Below, piece after piece: positions 25,051 to 33,655 of a DNA stretch of 33,655 bases. The first letter of the stretch is position 1; each line of letters opens with the position of its first letter. Origin of the DNA: Acidobacteria bacterium Ga0077553 (GTDB taxonomy: Bacteria; Acidobacteriota; Terriglobia; Bryobacterales; Bryobacteraceae); the NCBI GenBank assembly GCA_001464575.1, contig LNFE01000272.1, positions 1-33,655 of the forward strand. Reading direction: 5' to 3'. Position numbers and translations under genes: made by a program. Below the pieces are notes generated by a model. It made no database searches. It saw only the letters and a list, made by a program, of their open reading frames with translations, and was not told the origin of the DNA.

Positions 25051-25800
25051 TTAGAAGTTCACGATGGAGGCGAAGGAGGACGGTTCGAGACTGGCTCCAC
25101 CGACGAGTGCCCCGTCGATTTCGGGCTGGGCCATCAAGCCTTTTACATTGTCCGGCTTTACGCTTCCACCATAGAGGATGCGAACGGAGGCCGCAGTGTT
25201 GCCGCCAAATTTCGCTTCCACCCGGGCGCGAATGATGCGATGCGCGTCGGCAGCCATTTCGGGAGTAGCCGTCTTGCCGGTGCCGATCGCCCACACCGGC
25301 TCATAGGCAATCACGATCTGCGCAAACTGCTCCGGCGTCAGGCCAGCCAAGCCCCCGTCGAACTGCTGCGTCAAGACAGCTTCGGTCTCGCCGGCTTCGC
25401 GTTCGGCCAGCATCTCACCAACGCAAACAATCGGCTTCAACCCGGCAGCCAAAGCGGCCTTCGTCCGTTCGAGCACCGTCGCGTCCGTTTCGCCGAAAAA
25501 CTGGCGGCGTTCGCTGTGACCGATGATCACCCACTCCGCCCCAGCTGCCTTGATCATGGGGCCGCTGATTTCGCCCGTGAAGGCGCCCTCGTTCTTCCAG
25601 TACAAGTTCTGCGCGCCTACGCCGACGCGGGAGCCGGCGGTCGCCGCCACCGCAGCCGGAATGTTGATCGCCGGCGGGCACAGAACGATTTCGCAGTGGG
25701 TGGCGCTCGCCACCTGCGGGAGAAACTTTTCAAAAAATGCAGAGGTTTCCGCCGGATTCTTGAACATCTTCCAATTGCCGGCCATGACAGGGGTTCTCAT
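25051..25800 (-). CDS. tpiA: Triosephosphate isomerase
   Basis: TpiA interconverts dihydroxyacetone phosphate and glyceraldehyde 3-phosphate in glycolysis. The 249-aa product has the complete catalytic set: Asn9 and Lys11 (AGNWKM), His95 (IIGHSERR), Glu167 (AYEPVWAIGTGK), and the phosphate-binding ILYGGSVKPDN near the C-terminus. The ATG overlaps the deoB stop (ATGA). It makes functional sense next to DeoB, since deoxyribose 5-phosphate from nucleosides is split to glyceraldehyde 3-phosphate. Confidence 0.97.
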   Translation of the reverse strand: MRTPVMAGNWKMFKNPAETSAFFEKFLPQVASATHCEIVLCPPAINIPAAVAATAGSRVGVGAQNLYWKNEGAFTGEISGPMIKAAGAEWVIIGHSERRQFFGETDATVLERTKAALAAGLKPIVCVGEMLAEREAGETEAVLTQQFDGGLAGLTPEQFAQIVIAYEPVWAIGTGKTATPEMAADAHRIIRARVEAKFGGNTAASVRILYGGSVKPDNVKGLMAQPEIDGALVGGASLEPSSFASIVNF

Positions 25801-26942
25801 AAGCTTGGTAAAAAACTGGTTCCTTTGGCGATTTGGACGCCGAAATTCTCCGCGACGGTCTGGCCAATGTCGGCCAGCGTCGCGCGGGTGCCGAGAGCGG
25901 CGGGGGCACCTCCATAGACGAGCAGCGGGGTGTATTCGCGGCTGTGGTCAGTGGATGGCGTCGTGGGGTCGCAGCCGTGGTCGGCCGTGAAGATCAGGAG
26001 GTCGCCGGGAGCGAGCGCGGCAAGCAGGGACGGGACCCAGGCATCGCACTCTTCGAGCGAGCGGGCATAGCCTTCGACATCGTTGCGGTGGCCGTAGAGC
26101 ATATCGAAGTCAACCAGGTTGACGAAGATGAGGCCGGACTTGGAATCCGCCATCGCCGCCAGCGTCTTGGCCATGCCGTCGGCATTGGTCTTAGTCTTGT
26201 CGTAAAGCTGAATGCCCCGGCCGAGAAACACGTCGAAGATTTTGCCGACGGAATGAACCGGCACCTTGGCGGTCGCCAGTTGATCCAGCAGCATTCCGGG
26301 AGCCGGAGGCATAGCGTAGTCCTTCCGATTCGCCGTGCGGCGGTAGGCTCCCGATTCGCCCTCAAACGGCCGGGCAATGATGCGGCCAATGCCGGGCAGC
26401 ATCTCGCGGGCGACTTCGCAGATCTTGTACAACTCCCACAACGGAATTACCTCTTCGTGGGCGGCAATCTGGAAGACGCTATCGGCCGACGTATAGATGA
26501 TGGGCGATCCCGTGCGCACGTGCTCGTCGCCGAGTTCGGCGATAATCTCGGTCCCAGAGGCAGCTTTGTTGCCCAGGGTGTCGCGGCCAATCCGATCTTC
26601 GAAGGCCTTCATGAAGGCGGGATCAAAGCCATTCGGATACAACGGAAGCGGTTGATCGAGATGAATCCCAACCATCTCCCAGTGACCCGTCGTCGTGTCC
26701 TTGCCGGGCGAGGCGAGGGTGCATTTGCCGTAGGCGGCGGTGGGCTGGTCCACCGGACCGACTCCGGCCACCGGAGCAATATTTCCCAAACCTAGTGCGG
26801 CAAAGTTCGGAAGGTGGAGCGGCCGCAAACGGGCGATGTTGCCTAGGGTGTTCGAACCCGCATCGCCATAGGCGGCGGCGTCCGGCATTTCGCCGATCCC
26901 GACCGAGTCGAGCACAATCCAAATCACGCGAGAAAAGGGCAT
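25797..26942 (-). CDS. deoB: Phosphopentomutase
   Basis: DeoB converts (deoxy)ribose 1-phosphate to the 5-phosphate in nucleoside salvage. The 381-aa product has the alkaline-phosphatase-superfamily signature: metal ligand Asp12 in IWIVLDSVGIGEMPDA, the active-site Thr region GKDTTTGHWEM, DFDMLYGHRNDV, and the metal-binding TADHGCDPTTPSTDHSRE. The ATG shares one base with the stop of the TlpA-like gene (TAATG), so the two are coupled. Length is normal for the family. Confidence 0.97.
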   Translation of the reverse strand: MPFSRVIWIVLDSVGIGEMPDAAAYGDAGSNTLGNIARLRPLHLPNFAALGLGNIAPVAGVGPVDQPTAAYGKCTLASPGKDTTTGHWEMVGIHLDQPLPLYPNGFDPAFMKAFEDRIGRDTLGNKAASGTEIIAELGDEHVRTGSPIIYTSADSVFQIAAHEEVIPLWELYKICEVAREMLPGIGRIIARPFEGESGAYRRTANRKDYAMPPAPGMLLDQLATAKVPVHSVGKIFDVFLGRGIQLYDKTKTNADGMAKTLAAMADSKSGLIFVNLVDFDMLYGHRNDVEGYARSLEECDAWVPSLLAALAPGDLLIFTADHGCDPTTPSTDHSREYTPLLVYGGAPAALGTRATLADIGQTVAENFGVQIAKGTSFLPSL

Positions 26943-28147
26943 TACTCTTCCAGTATCCGCTTGACGCGCTCGGTGAGCGAATCGACAAACCGGTCCGGGA
27001 TGAATCCGTTCATCCGGCTGGCGAGTTCGCCCCGCTTGTTCAGGATGATCGTGGACGGAATCGAGCTCACGTTCATTAGCCGCGACAAACCGCCTTCAAA
27101 GTAGACCGACTTGTTCCATTGGTTTTTCTCGAGGAACGGAGCCACCAAATTGCGGTCTTCGTCCGTGTTGATGTTGAGAAAAACGACGTCCTGGCGATCT
27201 TTGAACCGCTCCTTTACCTGCTCGTAAAGCGGATGCTGGGTCCGGCACGGGCCACACCACGTCGCCCAGAAATCGAGCACCACCACCTTGCCCCGGAGGC
27301 TAGCGAGATCCAGTTTCGCTCCCCCCGGACCGGTAACCACAAAGTCGCCAGCCGTGGACCGCATCGCGTTAGGGTCGATGGCGCGCAGCCGAGCCAACCG
27401 CTGTTTGCCCCGTTCGACGGCACGATCGTGGGCCGCCAATACGACGTCACCCAAGCCCTTTTCATCCGGATGCGTCTTGCGCCATTCGGCGCGCAGCACA
27501 GCCAAGTCGGCGGTGCGCTCAGCGTCCTGCGAAACGACGAAGGCTTCGGCGAAAGCATCGCAGGCCTCGGGCTTTTTCTGCGCGGAGTAGGCTTGTCCCA
27601 GGGCGCGGGCCGATTCGGCGGTCGGGTTGGCGGCATGCGATTGTTGCGCCAAGGCCACGGCTTCTGGAACTTTGTTGAGGGCCAACTGAGCACGGCTTTG
27701 GTAGAGCAACGCGCGGCCAAGGCCCTGATCGAGTTCGGCGCGGGTCTGCCACCGCGAGATCTCCGGGGTATCGAGCGAACGCAACGACTTCTCGTACCGC
27801 TGGGCATAGCTCAACGCCTTCTCGGGCTTGCTCGCCAGCAGCAAGGCACGGGAGACGGCATCAAGAGTCGCTAAGTCTTCCGGATCCTGCGCCAGCACCT
27901 GTTCGCCGTACTGCACAATCCGGGCGTTGTCCTTGATTTCGATCGCCGACTTCGTAATCGCGCGTTCGAGTTCGAAGCGGGAGGGTGTCTTCGGGTACTT
28001 CTTCAGGTGCGATTCGAGCGCGGCGAGGAACTCATGCGACGAATTTCCCGCCTCGGCCAAGGCATTCGAAAGCTCCTGCTGCTCGGCCGGCGGCAAGGTA
28101 CCTTGGGCCAGCAGCAGGCCGGCCCACAGAAACGGCAACAGCTTCAT
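26942..28147 (-). CDS. TPR and TlpA-like thioredoxin protein, exported
   Basis: A 401-aa exported protein: signal peptide [16 protein letters not shown], a helical TPR-like region (about 60-260), then a TlpA/AhpC-type thioredoxin domain (about 262-400) with the redox-active motif WCGPC (Cys298, Cys301) in VVLDFWATWCGPCRTQHP and the cis-Pro region SIPSTIILNKRGELASR. It probably reduces disulfides or helps cytochrome maturation in the periplasm; the exported cytochromes nearby make that attractive, but the link is inference. It overlaps its upstream neighbour by 4 bp (ATGA). Confidence 0.9.
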   Translation of the reverse strand: MKLLPFLWAGLLLAQGTLPPAEQQELSNALAEAGNSSHEFLAALESHLKKYPKTPSRFELERAITKSAIEIKDNARIVQYGEQVLAQDPEDLATLDAVSRALLLASKPEKALSYAQRYEKSLRSLDTPEISRWQTRAELDQGLGRALLYQSRAQLALNKVPEAVALAQQSHAANPTAESARALGQAYSAQKKPEACDAFAEAFVVSQDAERTADLAVLRAEWRKTHPDEKGLGDVVLAAHDRAVERGKQRLARLRAIDPNAMRSTAGDFVVTGPGGAKLDLASLRGKVVVLDFWATWCGPCRTQHPLYEQVKERFKDRQDVVFLNINTDEDRNLVAPFLEKNQWNKSVYFEGGLSRLMNVSSIPSTIILNKRGELASRMNGFIPDRFVDSLTERVKRILEE

Positions 28148-28776
28148 TGCTTTGCCTCCGGCGCCGGTTCCGCTTCAGCGCGAAACGCGTTTACTAGAAA
28201 CGCGGCGCGGTCACGGGCGATGTTCAGATACGATTCGTTCTTCACGATTCGCTCCAATGTCTTATAAAACTGGTCCGGCGCAACAATGCGCTTCCGCTCC
28301 CAACTGGACTGCAGCAGCAGGAGCGCGTTGTTGACGCCGAGCTTATCGAAGCGGGCCGCGCGTTCCAAATTGATCCGGTGGCTTTCCGTCTCCGTGATCT
28401 TCTCAAACCAGTCGTGCAGCGCCTGCGCGTCCAGGTCCTGCGTGTAGTTGAACTTGGTCTCGAAGGACTTATCGCCATCCACCCAGCGAAAGCTCTTTTC
28501 GCCCATCTTCGCCACCGGCAATCCCGATTCCACCGGGCGATTGAAAAAGTTCAACTTCTCGGCCAAGGCAAAGATGGTCGCGGCCTGACTGGGGTGCAAC
28601 GCAAACGCTAGCGGTTGCGGATCGTCTTTTTGGTCCGTGTACACGCCCTTCCCGTCCTTGGTCAGCGTAATCTGCACCCACTCCGGCATGGAACCCGGAA
28701 AGGATTTGCTATAGATCACTTGGGGTTCCGCGCAGAGTCCGGCAGCGAACAGACAGAGGGCGACAACAAGTTTCAT
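28144..28776 (-). CDS. Unknown exported protein
   Basis: A 210-aa protein I do not recognise. It has a signal peptide ([16 protein letters not shown], possibly longer), then a mixed alpha/beta region: [59 protein letters not shown], and a helical C-terminal half ending in [24 protein letters not shown]. No Cys remain after the signal apart from one in the signal region. It lies between ruvC and the TlpA-like gene with 4-bp ATGA overlaps on both sides, so it is translated with them. The context suggests a periplasmic partner of the TlpA-like protein. Confidence 0.75.
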   Translation of the reverse strand: MKLVVALCLFAAGLCAEPQVIYSKSFPGSMPEWVQITLTKDGKGVYTDQKDDPQPLAFALHPSQAATIFALAEKLNFFNRPVESGLPVAKMGEKSFRWVDGDKSFETKFNYTQDLDAQALHDWFEKITETESHRINLERAARFDKLGVNNALLLLQSSWERKRIVAPDQFYKTLERIVKNESYLNIARDRAAFLVNAFRAEAEPAPEAKQ

Positions 28777-29264
28777 ACGCGAATAGCCTCCCGGTACCGC
28801 ACCTGATTGGCGTGGCAGATAGCGGCCGCTAAGGCATCGGACGCATCCTGGCTCTTTATGATTTCATCCAGGTGAAGCAGCGACCGGACCATGAGTTGCA
28901 CCTGTTCCTTCTCCGCCCGGCCATAGCCGACCACGCTCGTCTTGATTTCGAGTGGCGAGTACTCCCCAACAGCCAACCCGGCTTCGGCCAGCACGAGCAG
29001 CGCCACGCCACGCACATGCGCCAGCTTCAGCGCCGTCTGAGCGTTCACCGCGTGAAAGACCGCTTCCACCGCGGCCGCCTGCGGCGCCTGCGCCACAATC
29101 ACGTCCCGCAATCCGGACGCGATCGTCAGCAACCGGTCGGCCAGGGGCGCCTTCGGCGAGGTCTTGATTACCCCGGCAACGACGAGCCGGTGGGTCCGGC
29201 CATCGGATTCAATCACCCCATAGCCGGTCCGCTCCGATCCGCAATCGATGCCGAGAATCCGCAT
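28773..29264 (-). CDS. ruvC: Holliday junction resolvase RuvC
   Basis: RuvC cuts Holliday junctions during recombination repair. The 163-aa product has the family length and the four acidic catalytic residues: Asp7 ([12 protein letters not shown]), Glu67 ([22 protein letters not shown]), and Asp140/Asp143 ([12 protein letters not shown]). It starts 3 bp after the yebC stop, the classical yebC-ruvC arrangement. ruvA and ruvB are not in the window; the usual downstream place is taken by the unknown exported gene and the TlpA-like gene. Confidence 0.96.
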   Translation of the reverse strand: MRILGIDCGSERTGYGVIESDGRTHRLVVAGVIKTSPKAPLADRLLTIASGLRDVIVAQAPQAAAVEAVFHAVNAQTALKLAHVRGVALLVLAEAGLAVGEYSPLEIKTSVVGYGRAEKEQVQLMVRSLLHLDEIIKSQDASDALAAAICHANQVRYREAIRV

Positions 29265-29267
29265 CGG

Positions 29268-30002
29268 TTACTCCATGTCTGCTTCGTCGATCTCGTAGTT
29301 GGAAAACACGTTCTGAACGTCGTCGTAGTCCTCGAGCGCGTCGTTCAGCCGGATCATTCCCTTCGCGGCCGTGCCCTCGAGTTTGATGGTGTTCTTGGGC
29401 ACCATGCCCACTTCGGCGCTGAGCGTTTCGATCTTGGCGGCGGCCAGCGCTTCGACGACCGCTTCGTGCGCCGAGGGATCCGACAGCACCTGCCAGACCT
29501 CTCCCTGCTGCTGGATGTCGTCAGCCCCGGCTTCCAAAGCCAGGTTCATCAGCTTTTCTTCGTCGACTTTGTCGGCTTCAATGATGATGTTCGACTTCTT
29601 TTCGAACATCCAGTTCACCGAGCCCGGCTCGCCCAGGTTGCCGCCCCACTTGCTGAAGATGTGGCGAATATCCGCGACCGTCCGATTCTTGTTGTCGGTC
29701 GCTACATTAACGATCACGGCCGCTCCGCCGGGACCGTACCCTTCGTAGGTGTACTCCTCAATCGTGAGCCCTTCGATTTCGCCCGTGCCCCGTTGAATGG
29801 CACGCTTGATATTGTCGGCCGGCATCGAGACCGCCTTCGCCGCCGTAATCGCGGTGCGCAGGCGAGGATTCCCGTCCGGGTCGCCGCCGCCGCGGGCAGC
29901 GATTGTGATCTCCTTGATAATGCGGGTGAAGATGCGGCCTCGTTTGGCATCGAGGGCGCCCTTCTTGTGTTTAATTGTGTGCCATTTAGAGTGACCAGAC
30001 AT
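29268..30002 (-). CDS. yebC: YebC/PmpR family protein (transcription/translation factor)
   Basis: A 244-aa YebC family protein starting MSGHSKWHTIKHKKGALDAK, followed by GRIFTRIIKEITIAARGGGDPDGNPRLR, MPADNIKRAI and EGYGPGGAAVIVNVATDNKNRT, and a C-terminal domain ending LEDYDDVQNVFSNYEI. YebC proteins act as DNA-binding regulators, and some relieve ribosome stalling at proline motifs. No Shine-Dalgarno is visible; a TATCCT box lies 19 nt upstream (30027-30022), giving a short leader. It heads the minus-strand operon and is divergent from the gene at 30110. Confidence 0.96.
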   Translation of the reverse strand: MSGHSKWHTIKHKKGALDAKRGRIFTRIIKEITIAARGGGDPDGNPRLRTAITAAKAVSMPADNIKRAIQRGTGEIEGLTIEEYTYEGYGPGGAAVIVNVATDNKNRTVADIRHIFSKWGGNLGEPGSVNWMFEKKSNIIIEADKVDEEKLMNLALEAGADDIQQQGEVWQVLSDPSAHEAVVEALAAAKIETLSAEVGMVPKNTIKLEGTAAKGMIRLNDALEDYDDVQNVFSNYEIDEADME

Positions 30003-30074
30003 GAAAGAGAACCAACTTAATAGGATATCGGATTATGGGGCCGGAGCGCTTGCTGGATCGTGCCCCAGTCCCGA

Positions 30075-30103
30075 TTGACTCCCTGAGCCAAGGTTCATAG
30101 ACT
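30075..30103 (+). promoter_or_regulatory. Sigma70-type promoter 6 nt before the 97-aa gene
   Basis: TTGACT (30075-30080) and TAGACT (30098-30103) are separated by exactly 17 bp, near-ideal -35 and -10 elements. The ATG at 30110 is 6 nt after the -10, so transcription should start at the start codon. No Shine-Dalgarno lies before it. This is the best example of the leaderless arrangement in the window. Confidence 0.8.
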
Positions 30104-30109
30104 GCGAGC

Positions 30110-30403
30110 ATGCGATATCTACTCGCCATTTGCCTGCTCGCACTCCCGCTGGCCGCCGCCCCGAGACGCCTGCCCGGACACGTCACCCTGGTACAGCCCG
30201 TCGTGCCACCGAAGAAACCGGCGCCGTACAGCAATTTTCCCGTCGTTCCGAAACCCACTCGGATCGTTGCCACCACCACCACTCCCTGCGCCCACATCCG
30301 GATCGTGCCCACCGACCCTGGCATGGACGCTCGCATAGTGCTCCCCGAGTCCGTTCCGGCTGCTCAGATGCCGATCTACGCCGGTCGCCCCGCCTGCCGG
30401 TAG
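30110..30403 (+). CDS. Small secreted proline-rich protein
   Basis: A 97-aa protein I do not recognise. It has a signal peptide (MRYLLAICLLALPLAAA), leaving a mature peptide of about 80 residues rich in Pro, Val and Thr, with two Cys (60 and 96) that could form a disulfide, and a short acidic/Met segment near TDPGMDAR. The start is supported by the promoter directly upstream and by the signal peptide. It ends with TAG before a strong hairpin and faces the gene at 30463. It could be a small envelope or extracellular protein. Confidence 0.72.
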   Translation: MRYLLAICLLALPLAAAPRRLPGHVTLVQPVVPPKKPAPYSNFPVVPKPTRIVATTTTPCAHIRIVPTDPGMDARIVLPESVPAAQMPIYAGRPACR

Positions 30404-30422
30404 CCTGAAGAAGCAGCCAAGC

Positions 30423-30453
30423 TGGCCGCGGGGGATTAGCTCCCCCGCGGCCA
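30423..30453. terminator. Strong hairpin between convergent genes
   Basis: TGGCCGCGGGGGA (30423-30435) pairs perfectly with TCCCCCGCGGCCA (30441-30453), a 13-bp GC-rich stem with a 5-nt loop. It lies between the stops of the convergent genes at 30403 and 30463. No real T-run follows on either strand, so it may block transcripts or protect mRNA ends rather than be a classic intrinsic terminator. Confidence 0.65.
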
Positions 30454-30462
30454 ACCGCCATC

Positions 30463-30786
30463 CTACTTGGCCGGCGGCACGAGAATCTGCACGGTCCCGA
30501 ACGCGTCCGGAACCTGCGTCTTCCCATACAAACGGCGCAGGCGCATCGTATTCTCCGCGCCCCAGCCCCACACGTCGATCTGCGCATCGATCACGTGGCC
30601 CTTGGCTGCCAGCTGCTTGGCCCGCTCAATGCGCGCCGCAAACGGGTCCGCGCCTTCGCTCGGCTCGATAAAGGCAATCTCGGAAACCTCTTTGGGGATG
30701 TCCGTAAAGACAGCCTTGCCAGCGGCGTCGAGATAAGCACGGTGCTTCGCCGGATGAAACGACTCCGGCCAATTGACTTGCGACAT
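30463..30786 (-). CDS. Unknown 107-aa protein with structured leader
   Basis: A 107-aa cytoplasmic protein of no family I recognise. Sequence landmarks: YLDAAGKAVFTDIPKEVSEIAFIEP, DPFAARIERAKQLAAKGHVI, AQIDVWGWGAENTMRLRRLYG, ending VQILVPPAK. No signal peptide or Cys. The ribosome site AGGAGGG (30800-30794) is 7 nt before the ATG, one of the best in the window. Just upstream of it is an intrinsic terminator in the sense direction, preceded by two small hairpins, so expression may be controlled by attenuation. Hairpins at both ends make it a single-gene unit. Confidence 0.75.
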   Translation of the reverse strand: MSQVNWPESFHPAKHRAYLDAAGKAVFTDIPKEVSEIAFIEPSEGADPFAARIERAKQLAAKGHVIDAQIDVWGWGAENTMRLRRLYGKTQVPDAFGTVQILVPPAK

Positions 30787-30808
30787 GTATCCACCCTCCT
30801 ACGGTGAA

Positions 30809-30837
30809 ATAAAAAAGGCGCCCGGGAAGGGCGCCTT
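30809..30837 (-). terminator. Intrinsic terminator inside the leader of the 107-aa gene
   Basis: On the minus strand AAGGCGCCC (30837-30829), loop TTCCC, GGGCGCCTT (30823-30815), then more T residues (TTTTATTT region): a complete intrinsic terminator. It ends just 9 nt before the AGGAGGG ribosome site. It either stops a short RNA made upstream or works as an attenuator. Confidence 0.85.
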
Positions 30838-30887
30838 CAGACCTCAACGTAGAGCGTCGAGGAAACCGTCCGTGCCATCGGCTCGGA
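30838..30887 (-). ncRNA. Structured leader or small RNA candidate upstream of the terminator
   Basis: Two hairpins on the minus strand: TCCGAGCC paired with GGCACGGA (30887-30869, one A-A mismatch) and CCTCGACG paired with CGTTGAGG (30862-30842, 5-nt loop). In the second, one pair is G-U only on the minus strand (A-C mismatch on plus), so minus transcription is supported. With the terminator next to it, this looks like a riboswitch-like leader or a short terminated RNA. I do not recognise a known class. Confidence 0.45.
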
Positions 30888-30912
30888 ACCAGTCCCGCCA
30901 AGTCCTACAAAC

Positions 30913-30956
30913 AAAAAGCGTTCACGGCGCAACAAAAAGAGCAATGCGCTGTGAAC
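30913..30956 (-). terminator. Probable terminator downstream of carB
   Basis: GTTCAC-A-GCGCA pairs with TGCGC-C-GTGAAC (30956-30920, 13-nt loop, one mismatch on minus) and is followed on the minus strand by GC then TTTTT (30917-30913). It would end transcripts from carB (stop region 31069). On the plus strand the mismatch becomes G-U. Confidence 0.6.
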
Positions 30957-30980
30957 TGAGTCTCCGCGATTCTGAGGGGT

Positions 30981-31020
30981 GCCACGAGCCCAGGGGTGGG
31001 GAGAGGGCTCGTGGCGTTTT
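30981..31020 (+). terminator. Hairpin with plus-strand T-run in the carB-downstream gap
   Basis: GCCACGAGCCC (30981-30991) pairs perfectly with GGGCTCGTGGC (31005-31015), followed by GTTTT on the plus strand. There is no recognised plus-strand gene ending here, so it could end an unseen small RNA or block antisense transcription into carB. A further hairpin, CGGTGGCT with AGCCACCG, follows at 31023-31055. Confidence 0.5.
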
Positions 31021-31068
31021 GCCGGTGGCTGGGGTGTTAGGCGGAGGAGCCACCGACAAACTTTTTGA

Positions 31069-31309
31069 TTACGAGTGAATCTCTTGAAGACTCCAAACCC
31101 GAATCGGATCTCTGCGACGACTGGCTGCAGCTTGCACTGCCGCTCTGGCCGCCGACATCGTCGTTATACAAGGTACTCTATACGTAATTGCGGCGCGACG
31201 CAAGGCTTTTTCATCACCGAAGCTGTGCACGCCGGTCGTCGTATAAATCGCCAACTGCAAACGACCCGCCTTTAATAAGTCTACCGCATTCGGGCGCCCT
31301 TCGTTCACC

Positions 31310-31322
<13 letters not shown>
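31069..31322 (-). pseudogene. carB: Out-of-frame C-terminal part of CarB (MGS-like domain remnant)
   Basis: In another frame from the main carB gene, this stretch reads [64 protein letters not shown] and ends WSLQEIHS, a clear match to the C-terminal allosteric (MGS) domain of carbamoyl-phosphate synthase. The main frame stops at 31310, just before it. The joining segment is also too short: the usual ATxGTA-type region between the first helix and KVxEGRPN is missing by about 40-45 nt (estimate from memory of E. coli CarB). This indicates a deletion with frameshift, or a sequence or assembly error. Confidence 0.85.

Positions 31323-33655
<2,333 letters not shown>

Noticed and set aside
30400-30440. 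GAAGAAGCAGCCAAG resembles part of the bacterial SRP RNA conserved loop.
   Set aside because: The other half of the loop and the flanking helix are missing, and the stretch spans the end of a coding gene and a simple hairpin, so the likeness is probably chance.
30773-31078. 101-aa plus-strand open frame in the carB-downstream gap.
   Set aside because: It crosses several hairpins and a terminator, has no ribosome site or promoter, and resembles no protein family.

Overview
The window is GC-rich, gene-dense bacterial chromosome, most likely from an Acidobacteriota of the Solibacter/Bryobacter type. This is inferred from the mix of families: a large TonB-type receptor with a carboxypeptidase-regulatory-like domain, planctomycete-style cytochrome/DUF gene sets (DUF1592+DUF1552; DUF1549/1553+DUF1501), DUF1080, and many Tat- or Sec-exported enzymes. 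No plasmid, phage, IS element, CRISPR array, rRNA or tRNA gene was seen.

Layout. 1-1789 (minus): apt, ispE and the start of prs, linking PRPP use, isoprenoid synthesis and PRPP synthesis. 1839-2420 (minus): a DUF4230 membrane-anchored protein, divergent from 2475-5932 (plus), an overlapping DUF1592 cytochrome/DUF1552 pair (module A). 5936-8481 (minus): a BNR beta-propeller protein, a MoaD/ThiS-like protein and a secreted protein whose signal peptide is out of frame with its body. 8568-12014 (minus): the TonB-type receptor, with a TTG start, strong ribosome site, promoter and two GTTAAC boxes. 12591-16048 (plus): enolase-superfamily protein, sugar isomerase/epimerase-like protein and an ACS-type MFS transporter, a probable sugar-acid module. 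Facing it are a DUF1080 protein and a ParE/RelE-type toxin-antitoxin pair.

17346-24349 (minus) is a four-gene exported set (module B): cytochrome c/WD40, IPT/PPC, DUF1549/1553 with a Big2-like domain, and DUF1501. 24402-30002 (minus) is a tightly overlapping run: yebC, ruvC, an unknown secreted protein, TPR-TlpA thioredoxin, deoB, tpiA and a BON-domain protein. 30110-30403 (plus) is a small secreted protein with a canonical promoter and apparently no 5' leader. 30463-30786 (minus) is an unknown gene preceded by a hairpin-terminator leader. 31069-33655 (minus) is carB, whose last domain is broken by a frameshift or deletion.

Two themes stand out. First, translation starts fall into two classes: genes with a clear Shine-Dalgarno, and genes with no Shine-Dalgarno but a TAnnnT -10 box 6-8 nt before the start codon, which predicts leaderless mRNAs. 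Second, there are two apparent gene breaks (carB and the secreted protein at 5936-7055) that need read-level checking. The best candidate for an undescribed element is the structured leader in front of the 107-aa gene.
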